Assembly (NCBI RefSeq): GCF_018918325.1
Contig: NZ_JAHLQH010000054.1
Span: 1 to 52,761, forward strand
DNA length: 52,761 bases
Origin: Clostridium sp. MSJ-8
GTDB taxonomy: Bacteria; Bacillota; Clostridia; Clostridiales; Clostridiaceae
Reading direction: 5' to 3'
Shown here: positions 16,508 through 26,940 of the stretch, piece by piece
Layout of the letters: every line of letters begins with the position of its first letter
Position numbering within the stretch: the stretch's first letter is position 1
Made by a program: the position numbers and the translations under genes
The notes under the pieces: model-generated
The model's input: the letters and a program-made list of their open reading frames with translations, nothing else
Databases searched by the model: none
Told to the model about the DNA's origin: nothing

Positions 16508-19500
16508 ATGTACAAAAAAGTTGAACTTCAAAAAGGTTTTGTTGGCATGGAAGAAGATGTTGCAGAATTATGGAAAGAAAAAGATGTAATTAAAAAGAAT
16601 TTTGATATGAATCAGGATGGTGAGTACTTCACTTTTTATGATGGACCTCCAACTGCTAATGGTAAACCACACGTAGGACATATTTTAACAAGAGTTATGA
16701 AGGATATAATTCCTAGATACAAAGTTATGAAGGGCTACAAGGTTATAAGAAAAGCAGGATGGGATACTCATGGACTTCCAGTAGAATTAGAGATAGAGAA
16801 GAAGCTTGGAATCTCTGGTAAGGAACAAATCGAAGAATATGGCGTTGAAAAATTCGTTAAAGAATGTAAAGAAAGTGTGTTTACTTATGTTTCTATGTGG
16901 GAAAAGATGACTAATAAGATTGGTTATTGGGTTGATATGGATAATCCATATGTAACATATCACAATCCATATATTGAATCAGTATGGTGGGCATTAAAAC
17001 AAATGTGGGAAAAAGGTCTTCTATATGAAGGACATAAAGTAATGCCTTATTGTCCTAGATGTGGAACTGCTTTATCTTCTCATGAAGTTGCACAAGGATA
17101 TAAAGATGTAAAAGACTTAACATGTATAGCAAAATTTAAAGTAAAAGATGAAGACAATAAGTACATTTTAGCATGGACAACAACTCCATGGACATTACCT
17201 TCAAACTTAGCACTATGTGTAAATAAAGCTTATACTTATATAGAAGCAAAAGTAGGAGAAGAAGTATATATTCTAGCAAAGGACTTAGCTGATAAGGTTC
17301 TAGGAGAGGAATACGAGATAATAAAAGAATTCAAGGGAGATGCTCTTCTTGGACTTAAGTATGAACAATTAATGCCATTTGCAAAAGTAGAAGGAAAAGC
17401 TTTTGAAGTAATTCATGGAGATTATGTAACTCTATCAGATGGTACAGGAATAGTTCATATAGCTCCTGCTTATGGTGAAGATGATAGTTATGTTGCAAAG
17501 GCAAATGGAATAACATTTGTTAACTTAGTTGATAAAGAAGGTAAATTCGTAGATGAAGTAACTCCTTGGGCTGGTAAGTTCGTTAAGAAATGCGATGAAA
17601 GTATCTGTAAGTGGTTAGAAGAGAATAATAAATTATTTAAATCAGAGAGACATATGCACTCATATCCACATTGTTGGAGATGTGACACACCACTTCTATA
17701 TTATCCAAAAGAAGGTTGGTTTGTTGCAATGACTAAGCTTAGAGATAATTTAATTGCAAACAACAACAAGATAAAATGGTATCCAGACAATATAAGAACA
17801 GGAAGATTCGGAAAGTTCTTAGAGAATGTTATTGACTGGGGAATATCTAGAGATAGATATTGGGGAACACCACTTCCTATATGGGAATGTGAATGTGGTC
17901 ACAAAGAATGTATAGGTAGCATTGCAGAATTAAAGGAAAAAGGAATAAATGTTCCAGATGATATAGAATTACACAAACCATATATAGATAACGTACATTT
18001 AAAATGTCCACATTGTGGTAAGGAAATGACAAGAACTAAAGAAGTTATAGACTGTTGGTTTGATTCAGGATCTATGCCATTTGCACAATTACATTATCCA
18101 TTTGAGAATAAAGAATTATTTGAGCAAAACTTCCCAGCTCAATTTATTTCAGAAGCAGTGGATCAAACTAGAGGTTGGTTCTATACATTATTAGCTATTT
18201 CAACTGCTTTGTTTGATACAAATCCATTTGAGAATTGTATAGTTTTAGGACACGTGTTAGATAAAAAAGGCTTAAAGATGTCAAAATCAAAAGGAAATGT
18301 AGTTGAACCTATGTCTGTATTAGAATCACAAGGAGCAGATGCTACAAGATGGCATTTCTATACAGCAAGTGCCCCATGGCTTCCAACAAGATTCTCTATT
18401 GATGACGTAGGAGAAGCTCAAAGAAAGTTCTTAAGTACATTATGGAATGTATATTCATTCTATGTATTATATGCTGAAATAGACAAATTCAATCCATTAG
18501 ATTATAAGGACTTTAAGTCAGAAAATGTTATGGATAAGTGGATAATGTCTAAGTTAAATACTTTAATAAAAGAAGTAGATGAAAAGTTAAATTCTTATGA
18601 TATAACTAATGCAGCTCTTCAAATAGAAGCTTTTGTAGATGAATTATCTAACTGGTATGTAAGAAGAAATAGAGCAAGATTCTGGTCAGAAGAATTAACA
18701 GAAGATAAGATAGGAGCTTATGTTACTTTATATAATGTACTTGTAAACCTATCAAAAGTATTAGCTCCATTTGTTCCATTTGTAACAGAAGAGATATACC
18801 AAAACTTAGTTGTTAATTTAGATAAAGATGCAAAGGAAAGTGTTCATTTAACATTATGGCCACAAGTAGATGAAACTGCTATTAATAAAGAATTAGAAAA
18901 AGAAATGGACTTAGCATACAAGATAGTACAACTAGGAAGAAGTGCAAGAAATGCTGCTAATATCAAGAACAGACAACCGCTTTCTGAAATATTAGTATCT
19001 ACAGCTTCATTACCTGAGTACTATGGTGATATAGTAACTGATGAATTAAATATTAAGACTATTGAATTTGGGGCTGATTTATCAAAATATGTTAACTTCG
19101 AACTTAAACCAAACTTACCTGTATTAGGTAGAACTTATGGTAAGTTAATTCCTCAGATAAGAAAAGAAATTTCATCAAGAAATCAAATGGAATTAGCTCA
19201 AAAGATTAAAAATGGTGGAGTAGAAGTAATCAATATTGATGGCAATGAGATAGAATTAAATTCAGATAACATTTTAGTAACAATGCAAGGATTAGAAGGA
19301 TATGCGTTTGCAGGTGAAGGAGAAATAGGTGTTGTTCTAGATACTCATATATCAGATGAATTAAGAGAAGAAGGACATTTAAGAGAAGTAATTTCGAAGA
19401 TTCAAAATATGAGAAAAGAAAAAGGATTCGAAGTTGCAGACAAGATAAATCTATATGTTGCTGGAAATGAAATGTTAGAGAATATTATCAAGAAATATGC

Positions 19501-19621
19501 AGATAATATAAAGAAAGATACATTAACAGTTGATATTGTATATAATAGTTCTGATGTTGAATATACAGAAACAACTATAAATGGAGAAAAGCTTAATATA
19601 AACGTTGTTGTTGTTAAGTAG
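16508..19621 (+). CDS. ileS: Isoleucyl-tRNA synthetase, type 2-like
   Basis: 1037 residues. Class I signatures HVGH (55-58) and KMSKS (near 590) are present. The editing (CP1) domain has [14 protein letters not shown], and the anticodon domain follows the Rossmann core. [10 protein letters not shown] and [15 protein letters not shown], with the length over 1000, point to the IleS2 (eukaryote-like) type rather than the 930-residue bacterial IleS1. Family knowledge says IleS2 enzymes are less sensitive to mupirocin; that is inference here. Start: AAAGGAG lies before ATG 16508; the earlier frame to 16460 is inside the leader. Expression is controlled by the T-box. Confidence 0.95.
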   Translation: MYKKVELQKGFVGMEEDVAELWKEKDVIKKNFDMNQDGEYFTFYDGPPTANGKPHVGHILTRVMKDIIPRYKVMKGYKVIRKAGWDTHGLPVELEIEKKLGISGKEQIEEYGVEKFVKECKESVFTYVSMWEKMTNKIGYWVDMDNPYVTYHNPYIESVWWALKQMWEKGLLYEGHKVMPYCPRCGTALSSHEVAQGYKDVKDLTCIAKFKVKDEDNKYILAWTTTPWTLPSNLALCVNKAYTYIEAKVGEEVYILAKDLADKVLGEEYEIIKEFKGDALLGLKYEQLMPFAKVEGKAFEVIHGDYVTLSDGTGIVHIAPAYGEDDSYVAKANGITFVNLVDKEGKFVDEVTPWAGKFVKKCDESICKWLEENNKLFKSERHMHSYPHCWRCDTPLLYYPKEGWFVAMTKLRDNLIANNNKIKWYPDNIRTGRFGKFLENVIDWGISRDRYWGTPLPIWECECGHKECIGSIAELKEKGINVPDDIELHKPYIDNVHLKCPHCGKEMTRTKEVIDCWFDSGSMPFAQLHYPFENKELFEQNFPAQFISEAVDQTRGWFYTLLAISTALFDTNPFENCIVLGHVLDKKGLKMSKSKGNVVEPMSVLESQGADATRWHFYTASAPWLPTRFSIDDVGEAQRKFLSTLWNVYSFYVLYAEIDKFNPLDYKDFKSENVMDKWIMSKLNTLIKEVDEKLNSYDITNAALQIEAFVDELSNWYVRRNRARFWSEELTEDKIGAYVTLYNVLVNLSKVLAPFVPFVTEEIYQNLVVNLDKDAKESVHLTLWPQVDETAINKELEKEMDLAYKIVQLGRSARNAANIKNRQPLSEILVSTASLPEYYGDIVTDELNIKTIEFGADLSKYVNFELKPNLPVLGRTYGKLIPQIRKEISSRNQMELAQKIKNGGVEVINIDGNEIELNSDNILVTMQGLEGYAFAGEGEIGVVLDTHISDELREEGHLREVISKIQNMRKEKGFEVADKINLYVAGNEMLENIIKKYADNIKKDTLTVDIVYNSSDVEYTETTINGEKLNINVVVVK

Positions 19622-19736
19622 ATAAAAGGAATAAAATCGTCAAGGCGACTATGAAGTCTTAGATTTTGTTTAGCCATTATGACAGATCCTAAAACTTATT
19701 TTGGATTATGTCATGGCACTATTTTCTTTATTAACT

Positions 19737-19821
19737 CTATAGGTAGTATATCTAGTAATATATAAACGCTATGTTTAAGATAATTATTCATAGAATTAAA
19801 CTTTATGCAATTTTCCTATAG
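19737..19821. repeat. Hairpin repeat, copy A
   Basis: Begins CTATAGG and ends CCTATAG, so the ends pair; the outer arms extend to TTATTAACTCTATAGG (from 19729) and CCTATAGAGTTAATAA (to 19829), a perfect 16-bp inverted repeat. The interior aligns with copy B at 21016-21098 with about two thirds identity by eye, including a block around ACGCTATGTTTA. Both copies lie in 3' untranslated DNA. Confidence 0.55.
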
Positions 19822-19830
19822 AGTTAATAA

Positions 19831-19857
19831 AAAAGGGCGCTATATAACGCCCTTTTA
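19831..19857 (+). terminator. Intrinsic terminator
   Basis: AAGGGCG/CGCCCTT stem around ctatataa, followed by TTTTATT. It closes the ileS transcription unit. Confidence 0.8.
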
Positions 19858-19955
19858 TTAATAAATAAGTAAGATAAAATATACATATATATTCTTGTAT
19901 TTGAAATTATATACAGTTATAATTTAAGTATAATATTATGAACGGAGTGATTAAG

Positions 19956-20954
19956 ATGGCAGCTTCTATTAAAGACGTGGCAAAGACAGCAGGAGTATCT
20001 ATTGCAACAGTATCTAGAGTGTTAAATAATATAGATGTTGTAAATGAAGATACAAAAAGAAAAGTTTTAGATGCTATAAAAGAATTGGGATATAGACCCA
20101 ATATAGTTGCAAGAAGTTTAAAGACTCAAAGGACAAAAACAATAGGAATATTAATACCAGATATATCAAGCCAATTTTATCCTGAGATAGTTAGAGGGGC
20201 AGAAGATGTAGCAAATATATATGATTATAATGTAATACTATGTAATTCGGACTTTGATTCAGAAAAAGAAAAAGAATATTTAAGAGTACTAAAAGAAAAG
20301 ATGGTAGATGGTGTTATATACATGAGTAGTTCTTTTAGTGAAGAGATATTAAAGCTTATCAATGAATTAAACTTAAATACAATTTTGGTTGAATCAAAGG
20401 ATTCTGAGAATAGATTACCTAGTGTAACAATAGATAATGTTGGTGCAACATATGAAGCAACAAAATATCTTATAGATAAAGGAATAAAAAAATTAGCATT
20501 TATAGGTGTTGAAGCTGATAATACAAATGCATGGGGAGAAAGATATCTAGGATTTAAAAAAGCTCTAGATGACAATAATATTGCTTTAGATGAAGATTTA
20601 GTATTCTTAGATACAATGAAAGTAAAGTCAGGTTATGAAGCTGTAGATAAGTTTGTACAAAGCAAAAAGAAATTTGAAGGAATAGTATGTGCATCTGATG
20701 AAATTGCTATGGGTGCAATAAATGGATTAAGAGAAAAAGGAATAAATGTACCTGATGATGTAAGTGTTATAGGATTTAATAACAATGCAGTATCTTCTAT
20801 ATTCTATCCTAAATTAACAACTATATCTCAACCAAGCTATGATATGGGATCAGTTGCAATGAGAATGTTAATCAAACTTTTAACTAAACAAGAATTAGAA
20901 CAATCTAGTTATGTTCTTGATTATAGATTAATTGAGAGAGAGAGTACAAAGTAA
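19956..20954 (+). CDS. ccpA: LacI-family regulator, probable catabolite control protein CcpA
   Basis: 332 residues, the exact CcpA size. The N-terminal helix-turn-helix and hinge (SIKDVAKTAGVSIATVSRVL and RPNIVARSLKT) are followed by the periplasmic-binding-protein-like core. IPDISSQFYPEIVRGAEDVA and the region ending DYRLIERES closely resemble clostridial CcpA. In Firmicutes CcpA binds cre sites with HPr-Ser-P to repress or activate carbon-metabolism genes. Assignment is by recognition of sequence and size; a different LacI-type regulator remains possible. The start is ATG 19956 behind CGGAGTG; the ATG at 19938 leaves no ribosome site. It is monocistronic. Confidence 0.7.
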   Translation: MAASIKDVAKTAGVSIATVSRVLNNIDVVNEDTKRKVLDAIKELGYRPNIVARSLKTQRTKTIGILIPDISSQFYPEIVRGAEDVANIYDYNVILCNSDFDSEKEKEYLRVLKEKMVDGVIYMSSSFSEEILKLINELNLNTILVESKDSENRLPSVTIDNVGATYEATKYLIDKGIKKLAFIGVEADNTNAWGERYLGFKKALDDNNIALDEDLVFLDTMKVKSGYEAVDKFVQSKKKFEGIVCASDEIAMGAINGLREKGINVPDDVSVIGFNNNAVSSIFYPKLTTISQPSYDMGSVAMRMLIKLLTKQELEQSSYVLDYRLIERESTK

Positions 20955-20976
20955 TAAACTGAATTAATATAAGAAG

Positions 20977-21012
20977 TAGAGTGTTTTTATGTTAAATACA
21001 CTCTATTTTTTT
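20977..21012 (+). terminator. Terminator of the ccpA-like gene
   Basis: TAGAGTGT/ACACTCTA stem with a 13-nt loop, followed by a run of T. Confidence 0.85.
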
Positions 21013-21015
21013 GCG

Positions 21016-21098
21016 CTATAGGCTAGTCTCTTATATTGTATAAGTACTACGTTTATAATATTTTTTTATAGATTCAAATTTTATATAATTTCCTATAA
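21016..21098. repeat. Hairpin repeat, copy B
   Basis: Related to copy A (19737-19821): starts CTATAGG, has TACTACGTTTATAATA in the middle and ends CCTATAA. It is placed directly after a terminator and 75 bp before the ABC ATPase gene. End pairing is weaker than in copy A. Confidence 0.5.
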
Positions 21099-21173
21099 AG
21101 TAAAAAAATCTTAAGAAAATTTTTAAGGAAATAAATTCAAGTTTCTATTATAATAAATTTAGGGGGAGATTTG

Positions 21174-21899
21174 ATGATAGAAATTAAAAATGTTACAAAG
21201 ACTTATAATGGTATATATAAGGCTATAGATAATTTAAATCTAGAAATTGAAGATGGACAAATATTTGGGTTGTTAGGACCTAATGGAGCAGGAAAAACAA
21301 CAACGATTAAGATGATAACTGGTGTTATAGCACCAAGTGAAGGGGATATATATATAAATAATAACAGTATTATAGAAGATACAATTGAGGCAAAGGAACA
21401 ATTTGGTTATGTTTCAGATAATCCTGATATTTTTTTGAAGTTAACAGGATTAGAGTATCTTAATTTTATGGCAGATATATATGATGTATCTTCAGAAGAT
21501 AGACAAGAAGCTATAAGTGATCTAGCAGAAAGATTTAATATGAAAAATGCACTAGGGGATAAGATTCAAAGTTATTCACATGGGATGAGACAGAAGATAG
21601 TAGTTATGGGTGTTCTTGTTCATAGACCAAGAGTGTGGATATTGGATGAACCTATGACGGGACTTGATCCTAAATCTGCATATATATTAAAGGAAATGAT
21701 GAAGGAACATGCCAAGATAGGAAATACAGTATTGTTTTCCACTCATGTATTAGATGTTGCAGAAAAATTATGCGATAAGGTGGCTGTTATCAATAAAGGT
21801 CAACTAATATTTCAAGGTACACTAGAAGAAATGAGACATGAATTTAAAGAAAACGATTCATTAGAAGAAATGTTCTTGGAGATGACAGAAAATGAGTAG
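21174..21899 (+). CDS. ABC exporter ATP-binding protein
   Basis: 241 residues. Walker A GPNGAGKTT, signature YSHGMRQK (a relaxed LSGGQ as in ABC-2 exporters), Walker B VWILDEPMTGLDP and the switch His in LFSTHVLD. The C-terminal extension is short. It pairs with the permease whose start overlaps its stop by 8 bp. AGGGGGAG lies 5 nt before ATG 21174; the TTG at 21171 is less likely. The cargo is unknown. Confidence 0.9.
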   Translation: MIEIKNVTKTYNGIYKAIDNLNLEIEDGQIFGLLGPNGAGKTTTIKMITGVIAPSEGDIYINNNSIIEDTIEAKEQFGYVSDNPDIFLKLTGLEYLNFMADIYDVSSEDRQEAISDLAERFNMKNALGDKIQSYSHGMRQKIVVMGVLVHRPRVWILDEPMTGLDPKSAYILKEMMKEHAKIGNTVLFSTHVLDVAEKLCDKVAVINKGQLIFQGTLEEMRHEFKENDSLEEMFLEMTENE

Positions 21900-23517
21900 A
21901 CGTAGTATATTAATAAGATATTTTTTAAAGGATGCTTGGAGTAATATATTTACTTCTGAAGATAAGAAAAAGAAAATATTTTTAGGGTTATTTATGGCGT
22001 TTTGCCTATTTTTGGTATCGATTCCACTAGTATTTCTTGTTATTTCAACATATGATGAATTAAAAGCTATGAATTTAGATGTTATGTTAATATCTCTTGT
22101 GCTAGTATGTAATGTTATTGTTTTGATGTTTTTTGGAACATATTCAGTTTTAAATATATTTTATTTTTCAAACGATATTGAAATATTTTTACCTATGCCG
22201 ATTAAAAGTAGCGATATAGTAATAGGTAAGTTTTCAGCATTATATGTTAATTTATTAATGAATTCATCTATAATTATTTTGCCATTAATAGCGTTTGGAG
22301 TTAAAGATGGAGCGGGTATACTTTATTACATTTATATGATTATAGTATTTTTTATATCTCCTATTTTACCAATGGTACTTGTATCTATATTAGCAATGTT
22401 ACTTATGAGATTTGGTAAGTTAACTAAACATAAAGATGGTTTAAAAATGGTAGGAGGATGTCTTACTTTAGTTTTTGCTATAGCTATAAATATAATTTCA
22501 CAGAATAGTTCAGATAATAGTCAAATTATAAATTTAGTAGCAGAAGGTGATGAGAGTATAATAGGAAAAATATCAGGATTTTTTATTACTAACAAATTTT
22601 CTGCTAATGCATTAGCATTTAATATGGAGGCAAAAGGTGTATATAATATTTTATTAGCTGTTCTAGTAGGCATTCTAGTTATTGGAATATTATATGCTGT
22701 TGGAGGAAAACTATATTTAAATAGTGTAATAGGAATATCGGAAACATATAGTAGAAGAAAAGATATTTTATCAGATAATGATATTAGAGGTAAGTTTAAG
22801 AAAAGAACTGTTTTTAGTTCTTTGGTGAGGCGAGATATAAAAAATATTTTAAGGACACCACAATTTTTCATTAATGCTATAGCAATGCAAGTTTATATGC
22901 CTATAATATTTGGAGTTGCATTTTTATCAAATGGCAATTATAAAAGCATATCGAAGTTTATTAATTCATTGGGTGTGAATAGTACAATATTTGCCATAGT
23001 ATTTTTAATGGTATCATTCTTCATTGCTACAGGAGGAGCAGGAATATCTGCAATATCTAGGGAAGGCAAGGATATTACTATAGCTAGGTATATTCCTATA
23101 GAAGCTTCAGAACAGCTAAAGGCTAAGTTCTATTCTTCTTTAATTATAAATAATATAACAGTGCTTATTATTTTGATATTTCTAATAATTCTTGATATTG
23201 GTTTGGAAATATTGTTACCAGCTATAATAGTAGCAGAAACAACTGTAATTTTAGTAACTATTATAGGAATGTATACTGATTATAGAAAGCCTAACTTAGA
23301 TTGGGACGATGAGAAGAATATGATGAAGAATAATTTTATGCCTATGCTTATATGGATAATAATGATTGTTTTAAGTGCTTTATTCTTTATTGTTTCGTTA
23401 TATATAAAGAGTGCTATTGTAATGTTTATTTTGATGGAAATAATAACATTTATTATATGTTGGATGTTATATAACAGATTGATTGGATTAGCAGATAAAG
23501 TATATAATTACAAATAA
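21892..23517 (+). CDS. ABC-2-like exporter permease
   Basis: 541 residues with about ten to twelve hydrophobic segments and no extracytoplasmic domain: segments near 30-50, 65-90, 110-135, 150-170, 185-200 and a second set from about 330 to 535. A soluble stretch (about 285-320, with RRDIKNILRTPQFF) may contact the ATPase. This resembles the large putative permeases of clostridia that pair with a single ATPase. The gene overlaps the ATPase gene by 8 bp, which indicates translational coupling. The cargo cannot be told. Confidence 0.8.
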   Translation: MSRRSILIRYFLKDAWSNIFTSEDKKKKIFLGLFMAFCLFLVSIPLVFLVISTYDELKAMNLDVMLISLVLVCNVIVLMFFGTYSVLNIFYFSNDIEIFLPMPIKSSDIVIGKFSALYVNLLMNSSIIILPLIAFGVKDGAGILYYIYMIIVFFISPILPMVLVSILAMLLMRFGKLTKHKDGLKMVGGCLTLVFAIAINIISQNSSDNSQIINLVAEGDESIIGKISGFFITNKFSANALAFNMEAKGVYNILLAVLVGILVIGILYAVGGKLYLNSVIGISETYSRRKDILSDNDIRGKFKKRTVFSSLVRRDIKNILRTPQFFINAIAMQVYMPIIFGVAFLSNGNYKSISKFINSLGVNSTIFAIVFLMVSFFIATGGAGISAISREGKDITIARYIPIEASEQLKAKFYSSLIINNITVLIILIFLIILDIGLEILLPAIIVAETTVILVTIIGMYTDYRKPNLDWDDEKNMMKNNFMPMLIWIIMIVLSALFFIVSLYIKSAIVMFILMEIITFIICWMLYNRLIGLADKVYNYK

Positions 23518-23528
23518 GGAGTGATATT

Positions 23529-24782
23529 ATGAATCAGAATTTTTTTAGAGAAAATAGACATAGATTAATAGATAAAGTAGAGGATAATTCTATAATAATT
23601 CTTATAGCTGGTAGAGCACCACTTAAGAGTGCTGATGAAAATTATCAATTTACTCCAAATAGAAACTTTTATTATTTCACTGGCATAGCAGAAGAAGAAC
23701 ATTTACTTGTTATATCTAAGATAAATAATAATTTACAAGAAAAATTATTTATAAAAGAAATAGATGAAGAACGAGAAAGATGGGTAGGTAAAAGTATTAG
23801 ACCTGATGAAGCAAGAGAAGTATCAGGAATAGAAGAGATTAGTTTTAAGAATGAATTAGATAGTTATCTTCATAGAATAATAAAGAAGGTTCCTAGTATA
23901 AATATTTATTTAGATTTAAACAAGGAAGATTTAGAAGGTTCAGATACAGCTGCAGAAAAGTTTGCAGAAGAAATTAGCTGTAAATACAAAACAGTAATTA
24001 TAAAAAATATATTTCCCAAGATAATTCCATTAAGATTAGTGAAAACTTCAGAAGAAGTTGAAGAAATAAGAAAGGCTATTGATATAACTATTAAGGGTGT
24101 AGAAAATATAATGAAAAATGCAAAGCCCAAAATGAAGGAGTATCAATTAGAAGCATATTTCGAATTTGCATGTAGAAATGAAGGAATAAAGGATTATGCA
24201 TTTAAAACTATTGCAGCAGCAGGTAAGAATGCAACTGTATTACATTATGTAGATAATAATTCAGAAGTAAAAGATAATGAGTTAGTATTGTTTGATTTAG
24301 GTGCTCAATGGAATTATTATAATGCAGATATTACAAGAACAATCCCTGTAAATGGAACATTTACTGATAGGCAAAAGGAAGTATATAATGCAGTTTTAAG
24401 AGTTAATCAAAAAGTAATAGATACAATAAAACCAGGTGTTGTATATAAAGAATTAAATAAACAGGCTAGAAAATGGATTGCAGAAGAATGTATAAAGTTA
24501 GGTTTGATAAAAGACGAAGAAGAAGTAAGTAAATATTATTGGCATAGCATAGGTCATAGTTTAGGACTAGATACTCATGATGTGGATACAGTTGATAGAG
24601 AAACTGTATTTGAAAAAGGAATGGTTTGGACAGTTGAACCTGGTATATATATAGAAGAAGAAGGTATAGGAGTAAGAATTGAAGATGATATTCTAGTTGT
24701 AGATGGTGGCGTTGAAGTCCTAACTAAGAATATGATAAAAACAGTGGATGAGATTGAAGAATTTATGAAAGAAAGGAAGTAG
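23529..24782 (+). CDS. Xaa-Pro aminopeptidase (M24B)
   Basis: 417 residues. The N-terminal aminopeptidase P domain (about 1-140, with NRNFYYFTGI) is followed by the pita-bread metallopeptidase fold. The five metal ligands are seen: Asp in LFDLGAQ and NADITRT, His in HSIGHSLG, Glu in VEPGIYI and in GVRIEDD. It removes N-terminal residues that precede proline and is cytoplasmic. AGGAG lies just upstream. It begins 11 bp after the permease gene and is probably co-transcribed with the ABC pair and the phasin-like gene. Confidence 0.92.
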   Translation: MNQNFFRENRHRLIDKVEDNSIIILIAGRAPLKSADENYQFTPNRNFYYFTGIAEEEHLLVISKINNNLQEKLFIKEIDEERERWVGKSIRPDEAREVSGIEEISFKNELDSYLHRIIKKVPSINIYLDLNKEDLEGSDTAAEKFAEEISCKYKTVIIKNIFPKIIPLRLVKTSEEVEEIRKAIDITIKGVENIMKNAKPKMKEYQLEAYFEFACRNEGIKDYAFKTIAAAGKNATVLHYVDNNSEVKDNELVLFDLGAQWNYYNADITRTIPVNGTFTDRQKEVYNAVLRVNQKVIDTIKPGVVYKELNKQARKWIAEECIKLGLIKDEEEVSKYYWHSIGHSLGLDTHDVDTVDRETVFEKGMVWTVEPGIYIEEEGIGVRIEDDILVVDGGVEVLTKNMIKTVDEIEEFMKERK

Positions 24783-24790
24783 ATTAAACT

Positions 24791-25180
24791 ATGGATATGA
24801 AGAGTGAAGCAAGAAAAATATTTTTAACAGGAGTGGGTACAGCTGCATTAACATGTGAAAAAGCTGGAGATGTTATTAATAAGCTGATAGAAAAAGGAAA
24901 ATTATCAATAGATGAAGGAAAAGAATTATCAGAAGAGTTAAAGAGAAATATTGAGGATAAGGGTGAAGGGGCAAAAGAATCTATAAAAACTAAAATCTCC
25001 GATATGACACCTTTGACTAAAGAATCATTAAAAGAGTTGCTAAATGAAAATAATTATTGTACAAAAGCAGATTTATTGGAAATAAAGACTAGATTAGATA
25101 GAATTGAAGAAAAATTAGGCTTGATAAAAAGTGAAGAAGTTATTGTAGATGCTTCTGACAATGATGTAGATGTAGAATAA
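24791..25180 (+). CDS. Phasin-like coiled-coil protein
   Basis: 129 residues, charged and almost entirely helical. The early segment FLTGVGTAALTCEKAGDVIN followed by LIEKGKLSIDEGKELSEEL resembles PhaF/phasin-type small proteins of Firmicutes annotated as PHA synthesis regulators. The C-terminus (KTRLDRIEEKLGL) is a short coiled coil and the tail is acidic. No PHA synthase is in view, so a storage-granule role is unlikely. Its genomic pairing with the ABC1/UbiB kinase is recurrent in this family and suggests a joint membrane-associated role. AAGGAAG precedes the ATG. Confidence 0.65.
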   Translation: MDMKSEARKIFLTGVGTAALTCEKAGDVINKLIEKGKLSIDEGKELSEELKRNIEDKGEGAKESIKTKISDMTPLTKESLKELLNENNYCTKADLLEIKTRLDRIEEKLGLIKSEEVIVDASDNDVDVE

Positions 25181-25188
25181 TAGAAATT

Positions 25189-25218
25189 GCCCTTACTTTT
25201 TATGAGTAAGGGCTTTTT
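25189..25218 (+). terminator. Terminator between phasin-like gene and UbiB-like kinase
   Basis: GCCCTTAC/GTAAGGGC stem around a 9-nt loop, followed by five T, only 14 bp before the kinase start. It should dampen, not abolish, read-through, so kinase output is lower than that of the upstream genes. Confidence 0.8.
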
Positions 25219-25231
25219 GAAAGGTGGAGTT

Positions 25232-26860
25232 ATGGAGAAGAATTCTAGACAAAGATTTCAAGAGATAGTTAAGGTATTTGCATCTTATGGATTTGGTTAT
25301 CTTATGGAATCTAATAGTAAACAGGAGAAGAAATCTCCTTACAATCTAAGAAAAGCTATAGAAGAATTAGGACCTACATTTGTAAAGATAGGGCAAATTC
25401 TTAGTACAAGATCAGATATTTTACCTAAGGAATATGTTAATGAACTTGTTAAATTACAAGATTCCGTTCCTGCTGAATCAATGGAAACATTAAAAAGGAT
25501 ATTTGAAACAAGTGTTAATAAAAAAATGGAGAATTGTTTTAAATATTTTAATGAGACACCATTAGCTTCAGCTTCAGTTTCACAAGTTCATTCAGCTGTT
25601 TTATTAGATGGAACAGAAGTTGTAGTTAAGATACAACGTCCAGATATATATGATGAGATGAGGATGGATTTAGCTATATTAAAGAGAATTCTAAAATTCA
25701 CTAATACTAGGTTAGATATAAAGGTAGTAAATCCACTTGAAGTAATAGAAGAGATTGAGCAAACAGTTGAAACTGAATTAGATTTCTTGTTAGAAGGAAG
25801 GAATATGTTAAAGTTCAGAGAAAATAATGCAGATATTGCTTTTATGTATGTTCCCAAACTAATAACAGATATATGGAGTGACAAGATTATAGTACAAGAA
25901 AAAATAGAAGGTTTTAAGATAACAGATTCTTCTAGGTTAATAAAAGAGGGATATGATAATACAGATGTTGCTAGAAAATTAGCACTTAGTTATTGCTATC
26001 AGGTATTTGATCAAGGTTTTTTTCATGCAGACCCTCATCCAGGCAATATATTAATTTATGATGGAAAATTATGTTTTATTGATTTTGGAATAGTGGGAAC
26101 ACTAGATGACAATCTAAAAAGTTGGCTTAATTCAGCAGTGTTAGCTATAGCAACTAGAGATAAGAATAAGGTTGTAGATTGTATATTAAAAATAGGGATA
26201 AAAGATGGTCGTATAGACAGAGGAGAATTATATGAAGATGTTTCATATCTTGTAGATATGTATTTAACTACAAGCTTGAAGAATTTAAAGATGACAGTTT
26301 TACTACAAGAGGTATTTGAAATAACTAGAAAGAATAATATTCAGTTTCCTAAAGAATTGGTGACATTAGTAAGAGGACTTATGATATTAGAAGGTGTTAT
26401 AGCAGAAATTGATCCAGAGTTAGATGCTATATCTGTTATTGTTTCGTATATGACATCTAAGGGCAAGATGGGAATATTAAAGAATTTCGATAAAACAGAA
26501 GCTGTTATATCAACCTATGAATTTATAAGAGACCTTATAAGACTTCCTACAAAATCAATTGAGTTATTAAATAAGGCTGTGAATGGAAAAGCACAATTAA
26601 CTTTTTCAGTTGCCAACCTTGAGAAATATGTACATAAAATTGATACTATGGTTAATAGATTAACAGGAGGACTAATTATAGCAGCATTATTAATTTCTTC
26701 ATCAGTTATAGTTGCAAGTAAAATAGGACCTAGTTATAAAGGTGTATCAATAATAGGAATATTAGGATATGGAGTTGCGACAATATTCGCTATGGTTCTA
26801 CTCAGAAGTATGATTAAAACTGGATTATTCAGAACCAAAGACAAGAAAAGGAAAAAATAA
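25232..26860 (+). CDS. ABC1/UbiB-family (AarF) atypical kinase
   Basis: 542 residues. The KxGQ motif is in FVKIGQILSTRSDILP, the Ala-rich loop in ASASVSQVH, the catalytic Lys in VVVKIQRPD, and the catalytic and metal-binding residues in FHADPHPGNI and FIDFGIVG. Two hydrophobic segments lie at the C-terminus (about 485-505 and 512-535), typical of UbiB anchors. These proteins are atypical kinases/ATPases linked to isoprenoid lipid biology; clostridia make no ubiquinone, so the substrate here is unknown. Start ATG 25232 follows AAAGGTGGAG; the frame upstream to 25187 covers the terminator and is rejected. Confidence 0.88.
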   Translation: MEKNSRQRFQEIVKVFASYGFGYLMESNSKQEKKSPYNLRKAIEELGPTFVKIGQILSTRSDILPKEYVNELVKLQDSVPAESMETLKRIFETSVNKKMENCFKYFNETPLASASVSQVHSAVLLDGTEVVVKIQRPDIYDEMRMDLAILKRILKFTNTRLDIKVVNPLEVIEEIEQTVETELDFLLEGRNMLKFRENNADIAFMYVPKLITDIWSDKIIVQEKIEGFKITDSSRLIKEGYDNTDVARKLALSYCYQVFDQGFFHADPHPGNILIYDGKLCFIDFGIVGTLDDNLKSWLNSAVLAIATRDKNKVVDCILKIGIKDGRIDRGELYEDVSYLVDMYLTTSLKNLKMTVLLQEVFEITRKNNIQFPKELVTLVRGLMILEGVIAEIDPELDAISVIVSYMTSKGKMGILKNFDKTEAVISTYEFIRDLIRLPTKSIELLNKAVNGKAQLTFSVANLEKYVHKIDTMVNRLTGGLIIAALLISSSVIVASKIGPSYKGVSIIGILGYGVATIFAMVLLRSMIKTGLFRTKDKKRKK

Positions 26861-26940
26861 ATTTCAAAATATTAAAAATACTTGAAGAAAAGCTATAAAA
26901 ATTGTATAATTAATTAGCTTATTTTTATAAGAATAAGGAA

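Larger units (their letters stand above)
19622..19955. other. Structured region downstream of ileS
   Basis: No ORF. It contains a stem between about 19672 and 19717 (GCCATTATGACAG with CTGTCATGGC-like pairing, bulged), an imperfect 85-nt repeat flanked by inverted arms (listed separately), a terminator and, at its right end, the promoter and ribosome site of the ccpA-like gene. Confidence 0.5.
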
